A DNA stretch of 64,000 nucleotides from Labia minor (Eukaryota; Arthropoda; Insecta; Dermaptera; Spongiphoridae). The stretch is from contig OY720344.1 of assembly GCA_963082975.1 (NCBI GenBank), positions 35,890,033 through 35,954,032 on the forward strand. Reading direction: 5' to 3'. Shown one piece after another: positions 22,214-32,672 of this stretch. The translations under genes were made by a program, and so were the position numbers. Position 1 is the first letter of the stretch; each line of letters begins with the position of its first letter. Below the pieces are notes generated by a model. It was not told the DNA's origin. It saw only the letters and a program-made list of their open reading frames with translations, and ran no database searches.

Positions 22214-23395
22214 CTAGCTGCTCAGAGCTCCTTCGTCGCTCTTCACATCTAGACGGGGGCTCCGCCCCCTGTACCCCCCCGAGTGTCCCTATTCTGAGCT
22301 ATAACCATCTAACTCCTACCCTGTCCCATCTCTCTCACGTTCCTTCCTACATTGTCCGCCCTGTTCCCAATTGGTCTTCCACACAGACGTTTTCCAATCG
22401 AACTCCCCACCAATATATTTTTCCTCTCCCATTCTAGCCATGTGCCCTGCCGATCCCAGCCTTCTCTATTTTATGACCTATATCTAGAGATGCATAGAGG
22501 TCATGCAATTCCTTGTTATGCAGTCTCCGCTATTCCCCGGTGTCCTCATCTTTCTTTGGCCCATAAATGCTGGAAAGAATCCTATTCTCAAATACTCTGA
22601 ACCTATTCTCATCTCCCAGGGTTATAGACCATGCCTCCCACCCATATAATACAATTAATAATTTTGATCCCCTTTGATAATAATTTCCAGATTGTAACCT
22701 CGATTTAAATTCTTTGCAAATATTATTCTCTCTGATACTAATTATTTTGTCTTATCACTTAATTTCAAACCCCATCAATTTTCCTGCCTCGATTAATTTT
22801 TTTATGCTACTTTAAATGTTATCAATTTATTTAAAAAAAAATCAAAGTAAACAAAATAAAAATAAAATATAAAATTAGCATAACACTAAACTACTATAAA
22901 AATAATATTAAAAAATATATTATATATTAAAATCTTACGTGAAAATCCAATTATGAGATCAAATTTTCTTAATTAAAATAATTTACTCACATAATCTTAA
23001 AAATTAATAGTATTAAATTATAGCCGTAATGTGAATGTTTTCAAAGTTTAAAAGGCCAATAAGATCAATTGAGATATTGTAAATATCAATAGATATATAA
23101 AAAGATTTTTATCTGCACATTGCTCAGAATTTAAATTACCGCCAAATTATCGCCACCAGCGCCTCTATGATCTAGTATGGTAACTAAACTATTTTTAATT
23201 AATATTCTTTATAATTTTTTTAAAATTTTTCTAATTAAAAAATCGAAAATCGGGCTTCGAGGTCTGGTGGCCAGCCCCTTTGTGCTTCCGTGTAAAAAAT
23301 TCCAGGTCCCTGCGTGCGATAGATTTGGCTGGAGAGCTCGGTCAGACAGACAAACAGACACACACATTACACTTGCTTTTATTATTATAGATATA
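22214..23395 (-). mobile_element. Non-autonomous Helitron
   Basis: The 3' end is at 22214: 'gggggcggagccccc' palindrome, imperfect gagcgac/gagctc hairpin, then CTAG before T. The 5' end is near 23395, starting TCTAT.. and running into 'aaaagcaagtgtaatgtgtg' and a 'ctgtttgtctgtctgac' stretch, a typical Helitron 5' region. LINE remnant inside at 22285-22810. Confidence 0.75.
22285..22810 (-). pseudogene. LINE C-terminal fragment
   Basis: Minus-strand homology to the tail of the LINE family ('GHMARMGEEKYIGGEFDWKT'-like region and the 'WRRLHNKELHDLYASLD' block). It lies just before the Helitron 3' palindrome. No open frame. Confidence 0.65.
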
Positions 23396-24056
23396 TATAT
23401 AGATAGATAGATAGATTTAGTTTTAAGCCTAAATTATTGTTAAATATTCTTTAAGTCAAATAAGATAATTGAAACCAAAAAATAAAACATTTTTTTTTAG
23501 ATTTTTAGATTTATATCATTCAGATTGAATTTTGAAATCAAAATTTTTGAAACTAATTCAATTTTTAATTATTTAATTAGCACAAATGAATAGTTTTGTT
23601 AGTTTATTATTTCTGAAATTCTATTTGTAAATTATTTACTTTTTTAATTTTCATAAATTGTCAGTTTGTTATATTTTCATAATTATTAAAATCGCCATAA
23701 TTTTGAAAGTAAGTAGCTCATGTATTTTAATTATTAAACAATTAAATATTTCAATATTTTAAAAATAAAAAAAATTATAAAATATCAACATTTTTCTTTT
23801 TTCTTAATACATATTTGTAAAAAACGAAGTAATTGAGCAAGACATCACGCACACAATTCTAAATATTGAAATTAACTTAATTTAATCATTATTGTATTAT
23901 TAAGACACATATAGGATACAACTTCAAACTTAAAAATATATTTTCAAAAAAACATGGAATCACATATTTTAAGAACAATTAATAATACAAAATACATCTC
24001 TACACTAGTGCTATCAACTATGAATAATTTATATATTAATAGTTATATTTAATTAA
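23396..24056. other. AT-rich 3' flank of the SRA-like gene
   Basis: No repeat termini or frames seen. AATAAA-type signals are present on the minus strand in this AT-rich DNA, but none can be singled out as the polyadenylation site. Confidence 0.4.
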
Positions 24057-27000
24057 CTATTCTAATATTCTATTATTTTTAACATTATCCTTTTTCAAAA
24101 ACTCCACGCCACTATCTTTTAAATTTTTAATCATCTCTGCTTCTTTTATTTTGATTATATTTTGACAATCATTTGATTTGATTTTATGTTTAAGAAATTC
24201 ATCAATTTTTAGTAATGAAATTCTTGGTATTTTTCTGGTATTTTTTTTTAGTTTCTAAAAATAAATATTACAAAATTTTATAATAGAATATATAACAATT
24301 TGTAAAATTGGATAAATAATGTAAATAAAATATCATTGCTCAAGGATTCTCAACCTGTGGATGTGCCTTCCTTAAGGGATGAAATTGCAATATGAAGAGA
24401 GAGAGAAGTATATCGAATATATATATATTATAAAAATTAGATACAAACTGATGCTGCCTTATTAAACTTTATAGTTCGTATCAGAAGTTAAAAATATATT
24501 TAATAATTATATAATTAATAATAATAATAATTCGGCTATAATAAAACAATATTTAAAATAGAATATAAATATTCTTTGAGAATTTCTCAATTGAATTTTT
24601 CAATTGAAAGGTGAACAAGAAAAATTTTACAAAAATATTAACAAGTTGAGAAAACTTGCAATATGATTTTTAAATTATTTATAAACATTTTTCTGAAAAT
24701 TGAATACATACTGAATTCAAAGTAATCCAGGGACATTCTCTAGGATTATTTTTCTTGAAATAGAATAATACCCCCTGATTGTAATACTCCATGCACATTA
24801 TTTTATATAATCCTAAAATTAAATAATTGAGTTTATTATTGTTTTTTTTTTTTTGATTAACAAAATCATTATTATGAAATAATTTTATAATAAGTCTTTG
24901 ATTCAAAATAAAAGTGAAGGAAAATATTTCGATATGGTTTTCTGTACAAATTCAGGAAGTATAAAAATATTTAATTTAAATGTGAAGTTAATTTAATTAG
25001 GAGTGTGAAATTTTATTCAGATTGATCACTGGCTCTGAATAAAAATTAAATTAGCGTAATTGTATAAATGTGGACTAATAATTGCATAACAATAATAAAA
25101 TTAACATTACAAATTAAACAAATGAGCTTTTTTATTGGTTTAAAAAAAGTGCAAACTTTTATGTTTTGATATTCTTTATAATTTAAGATAAATATAATTA
25201 CAATAACCTACATTTGGAAAATTAATATTAGAGTTGGATTTCAAGATTTGATTTAATCAATTGAATCAATATCGAATATAACATTATATTAATAAATTAA
25301 ATTCATAAAAATGTTTTTATTTAATATTTGAAAAATATTTTTGATTTTAAGATATTAAATATTTATATTGTGTGCTTAAATTTTAGAAAAAATGAAAAAA
25401 ATGGTTCAAGATTTATTTTAATTCAACAATGGATTATTAATTTTTTAAAAAGCAATTTTTAATGAGAAATATTCGCCAAAAAAAAAGAAATTATTATAAT
25501 ACAATTATATAATTAATATTTACCATCATATCTTGATAGAGAAGTTGGAGCATACCGAGATTTTAAACTACATGTTCTGCATATGCGTATTAAATTTTTT
25601 TTTTTTTTATTTATGAATAATTTTTGTATTGTTTCAGAATGCTAAAAAATAATGTTGATCGTATAATATATATATATATAGGATATATGCTGAAATTAAT
25701 TATTTTAATTATATATTCAATTAAAAAGGTAGGCGAATATATTTAAGTAAACCCTTTAAATAAAAGTTTTTCAAATTCATCAGTACTGAATTATCTATCT
25801 AATTTGCATTCCTGTTTACATTATTAACCGTTTTTAATTTTAACGATTTAATAAATATTATTTTCAAATTATTACATTAAATTGTTTTATACCTTAATAT
25901 TATTTAAATAAAGAAAATTGATCTTTTATTTCTTATATCTTATACCTTTTGAGCGTCTAAAAAATAGAAAAAGGCTTCCCCTAAATCATGGAGGCATTCA
26001 TTATCTAAAATCAAAGAATAAATTCCTTTTAAACCGACATTTAATTTTTTTGTCAAGTCATTAGATAGCAGTAGAGATCCAGGAACGAGGCCTATAAGAG
26101 AAAAAAAATGTATTGTTTTAATATGTGTTTTTTAAAAAAAGTGTAAAGTATCAATTATTTTAATTTTTTTTTATTTTCCAAATAATTTTTACATTTTCCC
26201 TCAGTTAGCAAGTAAATGGAAACAAAAACAAATCAGAAAAAAAAGATCAAGAAAAATGAAACCGAATCCGGTTTATTTTATCATCGAATTTTATATTAAA
26301 TTTGAATTAAATCCCCCTAGCATTAAGTTGTAAAATAGAATAAACATATAAAATTCAATTTTGCTTACCTTTAATTTCACCATATTTTCGTGAATTGAAT
26401 TTATTGAAATTTTTCTCTATTTTTTTGAAATTTGAAATATTTATTTGCTTGGATCTTATTAATTTATTAACTTCACGCTTTGTAGATGCGAACATATTTA
26501 AAAGGCTAATTTCGCCTAAATTTAACTTTAAGTAATTACTATTGGTCTAATGTCGAATAAAATATATTTCATTTTAATTATTATAATATAATATAATATA
26601 ATATGATTCAAATAAAATTTAAATAAATACATTTTCAAAGATTTCCGAAGTGTGCTTTGAATATACAAGAATATCTCTTTGGCATTCATCGATCATTTGT
26701 TGAAGATCTTTAATTATAGAAGGGAAGGAATTCGGATTATTAAATCCTTTAAAACTATTAAAAAGTTAAAAACAATTAATATATTATTATTTTAATAAAT
26801 AAAAAAAAGTAAACTTTCGAAGAATTAAAAAATATTAAGTTGGTCAAAAATTAAAAATAAATATTACAAATATTTTTAATTTTTTTATTTAAGTTAGGTA
26901 GATAGACACTTGAAATTGGTCATTAAGTTTTTTTTTTAATTTTGTTAATTTTTCTATTAAAATATTTTTTTTATTGTATCTTTATTATTATTTAATATTT

Positions 27001-27468
27001 GTTTATATTTTTAATTATTACTTATAATTAAGTTTAAATAATAAAACAAATATGAATTTTAATCATTAATTTACAGAATTAAACATGCGATATAATTTAT
27101 CAAAGTAAATATATATAATAATAATTAAAATTATTTTTTTATTATTATTAATAATAAATAATAAATTTTTAACGATATTAAATAAAATATTTAATAACAA
27201 TTGGTTTAATTGTTACCTTTATTAATTTTTCATTTTTTTTAATTGTGACAATTATGAAAAACTCATTATTTAGATTTTTGTACAATTAAGAAAAAAGAAT
27301 AAAATATATATTTTACTTTAAATTATCCCAAATTCTCCCTTAATTTATCACTTATCTATATATAGTTATTTAAAAATTATAATTATTGGCATTCGAGTTT
27401 TCAACGGAAATACAAAATCATCAATATATAGTCACGCAAAAATATTTTCTTTCTATAAGTATATACTA

Positions 27469-27505
<37 letters not shown>

Positions 27506-28130
27506 TGGGTGAACAAAGTAACTTTAAATCACATAGTTTAGAAATATAAATAACCTGGATTGTAGCTTAGTGGTTATCCGCTTAGTGTGTGTTCAAAATC
27601 AAAGTAGCGAAAATCACAAGTGTACTTAATTTTAAGATTAAATTCTAATAAATGTGAAGGCTGGATAAAATGGACATAATTGTCAAAAGACAATCAAATT
27701 AAAAAGAAAATATTTTTTTAATTTGGTCAAGTACTAGGACTCTTATTAATAGTATAGATAGATAAGTTTAAAATATAAACAAAATTAATAATTAACTTTA
27801 AAAGAAAATTGTAAAAAAGTGTAAAAAGTGAATTGGAAGTTGGGAAAATTATGTGATACGAAACGAAATCATAATTGAAAGTGAAATTCTGTATTTAAAA
27901 ATTGTATATAAAACCCGGATAATTATTATTAATTATTCTCAAAATTATAGATTAATTTTTAAATAATATATATATAAATAAGTTGATTAAATATAAATTT
28001 AATTATTAAAATTGATTTCCTCTTAGTCTATAATATATTTTAAAAATTAAAAAAATTTTATATACCTTTCTTGTTTAACTTCAGATATTCCAAACATTTT
28101 GATATTCACTCCTTCAATGTTGAAATTAGA
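24057..28130 (-). CDS. Divergent SRA-YDG (UHRF1-like) domain protein, seven exons
   Basis: Exons on the minus strand: 28130-28066, 26754-26631, 26546-26369, 26091-25946, 25641-25524, 24812-24712 and 24254-24057 (stop TAG). All have AG/GT borders and matching phases, giving 310 codons with the stop. The true start may be the ATG at 28097 (AAAATGT context, about 298 aa) or lie in an unseen upstream exon. Residues 118-215 match the SRA domain of UHRF1-type readers of hemi-methylated CpG: 'KYGEIKGLVPGS' (117-128) for YGxIxGxxxG; 'GIYSLIL' (145-151) for GAYSLVL, including the base-stacking Tyr; 'FFYF' for FFTY; 'SRYAP' (199-203); 'RYDGLYKI' (208-215) for RYDGIYKV; and 'CPWIT' for PWT. The NKR-finger segment is missing and no RING follows. 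Residues 1-115 are unassigned (helical, Lys/Asn-rich). No stop or frameshift is seen, so it may be a functional, fast-evolving nuclear protein. Confidence 0.8.
27473..27502. repeat. (TA)n microsatellite in intron 1
   Basis: Uninterrupted TA dinucleotides within the long first intron of the SRA-like gene. Confidence 0.85.
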
Positions 28131-28429
28131 CTGAATACAATTTAATGAATTCTATATTATATATAATAATTAATATCAATTTATTTTAATTATCAAATAA
28201 TTATACCTTTATTAGAAAAAATATAAAAGAAAAATAATTAAATAATAATAATTAAATTATAAATTAAAATAAAAACAAATAAAATTAATTATTTTAATCA
28301 TTGTTAAATTTTTTTAATATAGTTTATATTTTAAATATTTTTCAATTTATGATTATTTTTCTAATTTTCGGTGAATATATGATATTATTATAGGAATTGC
28401 GTATTTATTATTGTAACTATTGTATAATA

Positions 28430-29309
28430 GGTTGTCAAATATCTCCCTTCCGCCTTTTTCACGGCTATGTACAAAGCGTTACAGAGCTCGTATCTGGGAA
28501 TACTAAACATCATTTGAAAGGTCTTGACATAACCTACAAAACGACGCTATGCATGATTAGTTTGGATATTGCGTTCAACAGTTATAGACGAGTAAACATG
28601 GAGTTCACTAAAGCCGAAATTCGCGTTATTTTAAAGTTTCCCTTCGTTAAAGGTAAATCCGCTAGAGAAACGTTGCGTGAGATTAATGGTGTTTTGGGGG
28701 ATGATATTCTATCACTTCGAACCGCGAAGGAATGGTTTCGACGATTCAGAGCCGGTGAAAACGACACCATGGTTTTCCTGTATGTTTGGTGGGATTGGAA
28801 GGGAATCATCCACTATGAGCTGCTCCCATATGGCCAGACGCTTAATTCTACCATCTACTGCGAACAACTGGACCGCTTGAAGCAGGCGATCGACCAGAAG
28901 CGTCCAGAATTGGCCAACAGGAAGGGTGTAGTGTTCCACCAGGACAACGTCAGACCACACACTTCGTTGATGACTCGTCAGAAGCTACGGGAGCTCGGAT
29001 GGGAGGATTTATCACATCCACCATATAGCCTGGACATAGCGCCAAGTAATTACCACCTGTTCCTGTCCATGGCTAACGCCCTTGGTGGTGTAAAGTTAGA
29101 CTCAAAAAAGGCTTGTGAAAAGTGGCTGTCCGAGTTCTTCGCAAATAAGGAAGGGGGTTTCTACGAGGGGGTATTATGAAGTTGCCGTCTAGATGGAAAC
29201 AGATTATCGAACAAAACGGCGCATATTTGAACTAAATACGATCACTGTAACACTTTTTATAAAGCATTGAATAAAGAGCAAAAAAGCGGAAGGGAGATAT
29301 TTGACAACC
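28430..29309 (+). mobile_element. mariner element, deletion derivative
   Basis: 880 bp with inverted ends GGTTGTCAAATATCTCCCTT (28 bp or more, ending 'ccgc.ttttt') and TA flanks (28428-28429, 29310-29311). Full mariners are about 1.3 kb; here the middle of the gene is missing. It lies 300 bp 5' of the first recognised exon of the SRA-like gene. Confidence 0.93.
28598..29179 (+). pseudogene. mariner (DD34D) transposase, internally deleted
   Basis: It begins 'MEFTKAEIRVILKFPFVKGK' with the N-terminal HTH, breaks off at 'FRAGEND', and resumes at 'WWDWKGIIHYELLP', so the second HTH and the first catalytic Asp are deleted in frame. The second Asp is in 'HQDNVRPHTS'. The third position, 34 residues later, is Asn ('APSNYHLF') instead of Asp. 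The C-terminus is shifted out of frame just before 'KLPSRWKQIIEQNG'. It cannot be catalytic. Confidence 0.9.
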
Positions 29310-29604
29310 TATTATATTGTAATGATTTTTTGTGTAATGGGAGATTGAGGCACTCTAAATCTATGAACCTGAGCGTGAACTGACCTGGAGATCTGGACTA
29401 AAGAAAAAAATTAGAAAAAAAGATAAAATTTAAAATTAAGAATAAAGTAAACAGATTTATTATCTTTGATACTTAAATATAGAGTTATAGATTTAAATTT
29501 TTAGAAAAATAATATATAATATAAAAATGTATGAAAAAATATAAATAAAGCTGGTTTACAAAAATTACAAAAAAAAAACCACTGTTGGAAAACAATTCCT
29601 TGAC

Positions 29605-29842
29605 TCAGAAGCCGGTCCTTTTGTAGGATGGACAATCTTGGATCCTAAGATTTATTAAGGGGGCCCAAAAATGGCGGTACCAACCAAGAGATAGTCCGTG
29701 GACGACCCGTGGCCCTTTCTCTTCTCCAGAATCTGAAGTGCGTCTGCTCTCGACACTACCGCACGATCGAATGTCCTTATCTGCTTTTTCAACTGTCTTT
29801 TCTTCAGGGAAACGTCTTATAATAATCCTTCAAAAAAATAAA
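29605..29842 (-). other. Unassigned GC-richer open frame (~75 codons)
   Basis: The minus-strand frame from about 29842 to the TGA at 29605 has no stop and is visibly richer in GC than its surroundings ('SVESRRTSDSGEEKGPRVVH', 'WYRHFWAPLINLRI'). No start codon, splice pair or family can be proposed with confidence. It may be a piece of an unrecognised retroelement or a host exon. Confidence 0.3.
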
Positions 29843-29889
29843 ATTTATTTATTTAAATATAAATTTAAAATATCATTACAATATCTATC

Positions 29890-30530
29890 TATCTATATAT
29901 ATAAAAGGCAATGTCTGTCTCTGTCTGTGTGTCTGTGTGTCTGTCTGTGTGTCTGTCAAATACTCAAAAACTACCCGTCCGATTACGGTGAAACTTTCAG
30001 GGATTGTTGTGGGCATCCCAGGGAAGGTTTTAATAAAGAAAAAATTTTAGTTTTATTGATCACATATCTGGAAAAAATCATCTTCATTAGTTTTTTTTAA
30101 TTTAACCCTCTCGCTGCGTATTTTTTTTATCAAAATAGGTTCAAAAATTGCGTGCCAGACATCTTTCAGCTCTGAAAAGCGCGCGCAAAATGCTAAAAAA
30201 AATTCTTTTTATATTTCGCAGAAACGTGGACAACTAACGGCATCTGTCGACATCTAAATAAACAATTAAACATTACAGAAAAGCGGAAATGAAACTGTGA
30301 ACGGGGAAAGAGCGAGTTGCACACTTAAATAGACGGCAAAAACACATCCCCGCGGTAATCGCGGGTTGCGCAAATTTTGCTACTTCTACGTTGCCCGTGG
30401 AAATCGCGGGATGCGCAGCGAGAGGGTTAAATGTATATATGTGACGTCATAGTCACCTCCTTTTAGATATATATCTATTCTTAAAATAAAATTAAAAATA
30501 TTTATATTATATTCATATATATGTAAAATA
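29890..30530 (+). mobile_element. Helitron 5' part, split by a piggyBac-type MITE
   Basis: Begins TCTATCTATATATATAAAAG with the 'ggcaatgtctgtctctgtctg' region, then 'attgatcacatatctgg', the 'tgacgtcat' module and the 'attcttaaaataaaattaaa' block shared with the other Helitrons. A TTAA-flanked insertion (30106-30426) lies inside. No 3' hairpin was found downstream. Confidence 0.7.
30106..30426. mobile_element. piggyBac-type MITE with TTAA target
   Basis: 321 bp, ends CCCTCTCGCTGCG and CGCAGCGAGAGGG (13-bp TIR), flanked by TTAA at 30102-30105 and 30427-30430. Subterminal repeats 'aatcgcgggttgcgc' and 'aatcgcgggatgcgc' lie at the right end. Terminal CCC and the TTAA target are the piggyBac hallmarks. 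It has no coding frame and sits in a Helitron 5' region. Confidence 0.93.
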
Positions 30531-31193
30531 ATAATTATATTATTTTAATATTCCTATAAGTTGGTATCACAATTTATTATTATTATGAATTGTTTATAGG
30601 TAATTAATATTATTAATTGGTATTAATAAATAAATAATATTAATTATATTAACTTAATATTTCTAACTTTGTATTACAATAATGAGACGGAATTGTTGTG
30701 TGTTAAGGTTAGGTAAATTAGATTTTATAAATTTAAAACCATTAGTTATACTCTTAAGTTATTTAGTTATTAACAAGATAAGAATTGACTATAAAAACCA
30801 ATTTGTTTTTAGGTAAGTATATATTATTGTATTTATTGTAATTATTTAAAATTTTTCTAATGTAATAAGATGTTTTTAGCAAACAAATCTGTCTATAGTC
30901 CATTTGATTATAAACCTTCCATCTTATATATTATTATGTCGTGTATAAGATATTAGGGGTGAGGTATTTTATAAGAAAAATTGGGTTAAAAATAAGTTTA
31001 ATTAATTGGTAGCACTGGATTGAATTTAGAATAATTAAAAGGGTTATTGAAACCGCGTAGGTTGATTAGGGAATGACAAGATTGAATAGGTTCAATTAAA
31101 AAATGCTTATATAAAATTATAACTAAAAATGATTTATTTAATAAAACTGTAAGAATTTAAATTACAATAGATAACTCAAGAAATTAAGATGAA
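30531..31193. other. AT-rich spacer, no gene seen
   Basis: Between two Helitron 5' regions; no termini or frames recognised. Confidence 0.45.
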
Positions 31194-31253
31194 TCTATCT
31201 ATCTATATATATAAAAGGCAATGTCTGTGTGTCTGTCTGTGTTGTTTTGTACA

Positions 31254-32174
31254 TGTTACGGTAAAAGTAGATATTGTGGCAAATGTACACATTTTCCGGT
31301 AGCCTCCTCATTTGGGTAATGTGCATTCAACTAACATTTACAATTTCAAATAAGGGAAATGTACATTGAATTCACAATGACCATGTCGTTTTGGTAAATG
31401 TGAGCATCGTGGTAAAACGGATCCCAAAACTTTGATTTACGTTGTTTTGTCTAGAGATGACGATAAAAATTTATATAAATTAGGAACTAAACAGGGAATT
31501 TTAAAACAATCTTATTCTAGGCATGAATTCGCCATTTGTGGACAAAAGTTTATATCATACGAAGATGTTCCTCAAGATGTTGAGAAATCGGTAAGAGAAA
31601 TTATAGGAATGCAGTCCCTTATTGGTGGCCAAGGTTTTAAAAGATGCATCTGTAAAGGAACATGTTCCTCAAAAAAATGCAGTTGTAAAAATGCTGGAAT
31701 ATTATGTAATTCCAAGTGCCACAATAGCAATTCTTGCTCAAATAAATAGCACTTTCTTCATTATGAAATTTCTATATGTTCCTTTATAATTTTATAAAAT
31801 TTATATTACATATTATATGTAATAAGTATGTTTTGTTTCTCATTCACATTTTTGAATTAAAATAATTTTCGTTATTAAAGCTTTTTGTATTATGTTTATT
31901 TAAATAAAATTTTTTTTACTGCAACAACATTTTTAATTTACTTGTATTCCACCTTTCCTTAAAATACGAAGGTAAGAGTATACATTTACCAAAACGTAAA
32001 GGCAGGTGTACACATTTGCCGGGAAATGTACATATACATTATATTCAGTTTACTTATACCTAACTTTTGTTACGGTAAATGTACAATCTTGGGAAATGTA
32101 CACTTTTACCGTAAAATGTGTACACTTTACCGTAAAATGTGTACATTTCCCAAGATTGTACATTTACCGTAACA
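31254..32174 (+). mobile_element. Ginger-like DNA transposon, deletion derivative
   Basis: 921 bp. The ends TGTTACGGTAAA and TTTACCGTAACA extend imperfectly over about 46 bp, with repeated 'aaatgtacaca' motifs. They are flanked by a perfect 4-bp duplication TACA (31250-31253, 32175-32178), the target size known for Ginger elements. The last 107 bp form a palindrome: the 35-bp terminal sequence is present twice, head to head (32068-32102 and 32140-32174). It encodes only the C-terminal tail of the transposase/integrase (31432-31749). Confidence 0.85.
31432..31749 (+). pseudogene. Ginger/KRBA2-type integrase, C-terminal cysteine-rich tail
   Basis: 105 codons plus an in-frame upstream stretch ('RTDPKTLIYVVLS'). 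The tail holds 'YKLGTKQGILKQSYSR', 'GGQGFKRC', and a cysteine array C-x3-C-x4-C-x-C...CNSKCHNS ending 'CSNK'. I recognise this as the C-terminal region of cellular KRAB-A-domain protein 2-like and Ginger-type integrase proteins, from memory of the family. The integrase core (DDE) is missing, so it cannot act on its own. Confidence 0.7.
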
Positions 32175-32672
32175 TACATATATATGTAAAATAAAGAACA
32201 AACAGAAATAAGAAAATAAATTTTAATTAATATAATTTATAAAAAAAAATAATGTTCATAAACTTAGAATATTAATTATTTAATTAATTAAAATCTACTT
32301 AAATAAATGCAAAGAGCCACAAATATATTAGTAAATATATAAATAATAATATGAAATAGTAAATAAAATCTTACTTATTATACTAGGAAAATTTGTTGTT
32401 GATTAAATTAAAATATATTTTCCAAGAAAACAAATATATGTCTTATCTACTTATACTGATTGAAACAAAATGGATGAAAACCTTTTACATACAGACTTTC
32501 AACCAAATACCATGTATCACTCGGGGGTACAGGGGGCGGAGCCCCCGTCTAGGTGTGAAGAGCGCCTGGAAGGCGCTCGGAGCAGCTAGTATATATATAA
32601 GATTTTAATCAATCTCTTAAATGTTGTTTGATTGAGTATTACTAGAACTAATTCACTCTTATATAATTTCTC

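Larger units (their letters stand above)
31194..32589 (+). mobile_element. Helitron carrying a nested Ginger-like element
   Basis: The 5' end TCTATCTATCTATATATATA follows A (31193); 'ggcaatgtctgtgtgtctg' follows. The 3' end has gggggcggagccccc, then agcgcc/ggcgct, then CTAG (32586-32589) before T. Without the 921-bp insertion at 31254-32174 it is about 0.47 kb, a short non-autonomous Helitron. Confidence 0.88.

Noticed and set aside
24345..24372. hAT-like start 'aaggattctcaacctgtgg'
   Set aside because: No matching inverse end or target duplication nearby; too short to call.
25740..25795. Extra small exon of the SRA-like gene ('actgatgaatttgaaaaac')
   Set aside because: Phase 0 entry gives an immediate stop; extending the next exon back to the acceptor at 25641 solves the phase without it.
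27545..27612. tRNA-like stretch with 'tagcttagtggtta' and 'gtgttcaaaatc'
   Set aside because: The A-box match is good but the spacing to the B-box-like text is short and no cloverleaf or acceptor pairing can be drawn, so neither a tRNA gene nor a definite SINE is claimed.
28712..28960. Minus-strand frames over the mariner
   Set aside because: Antisense shadows of the mariner transposase.
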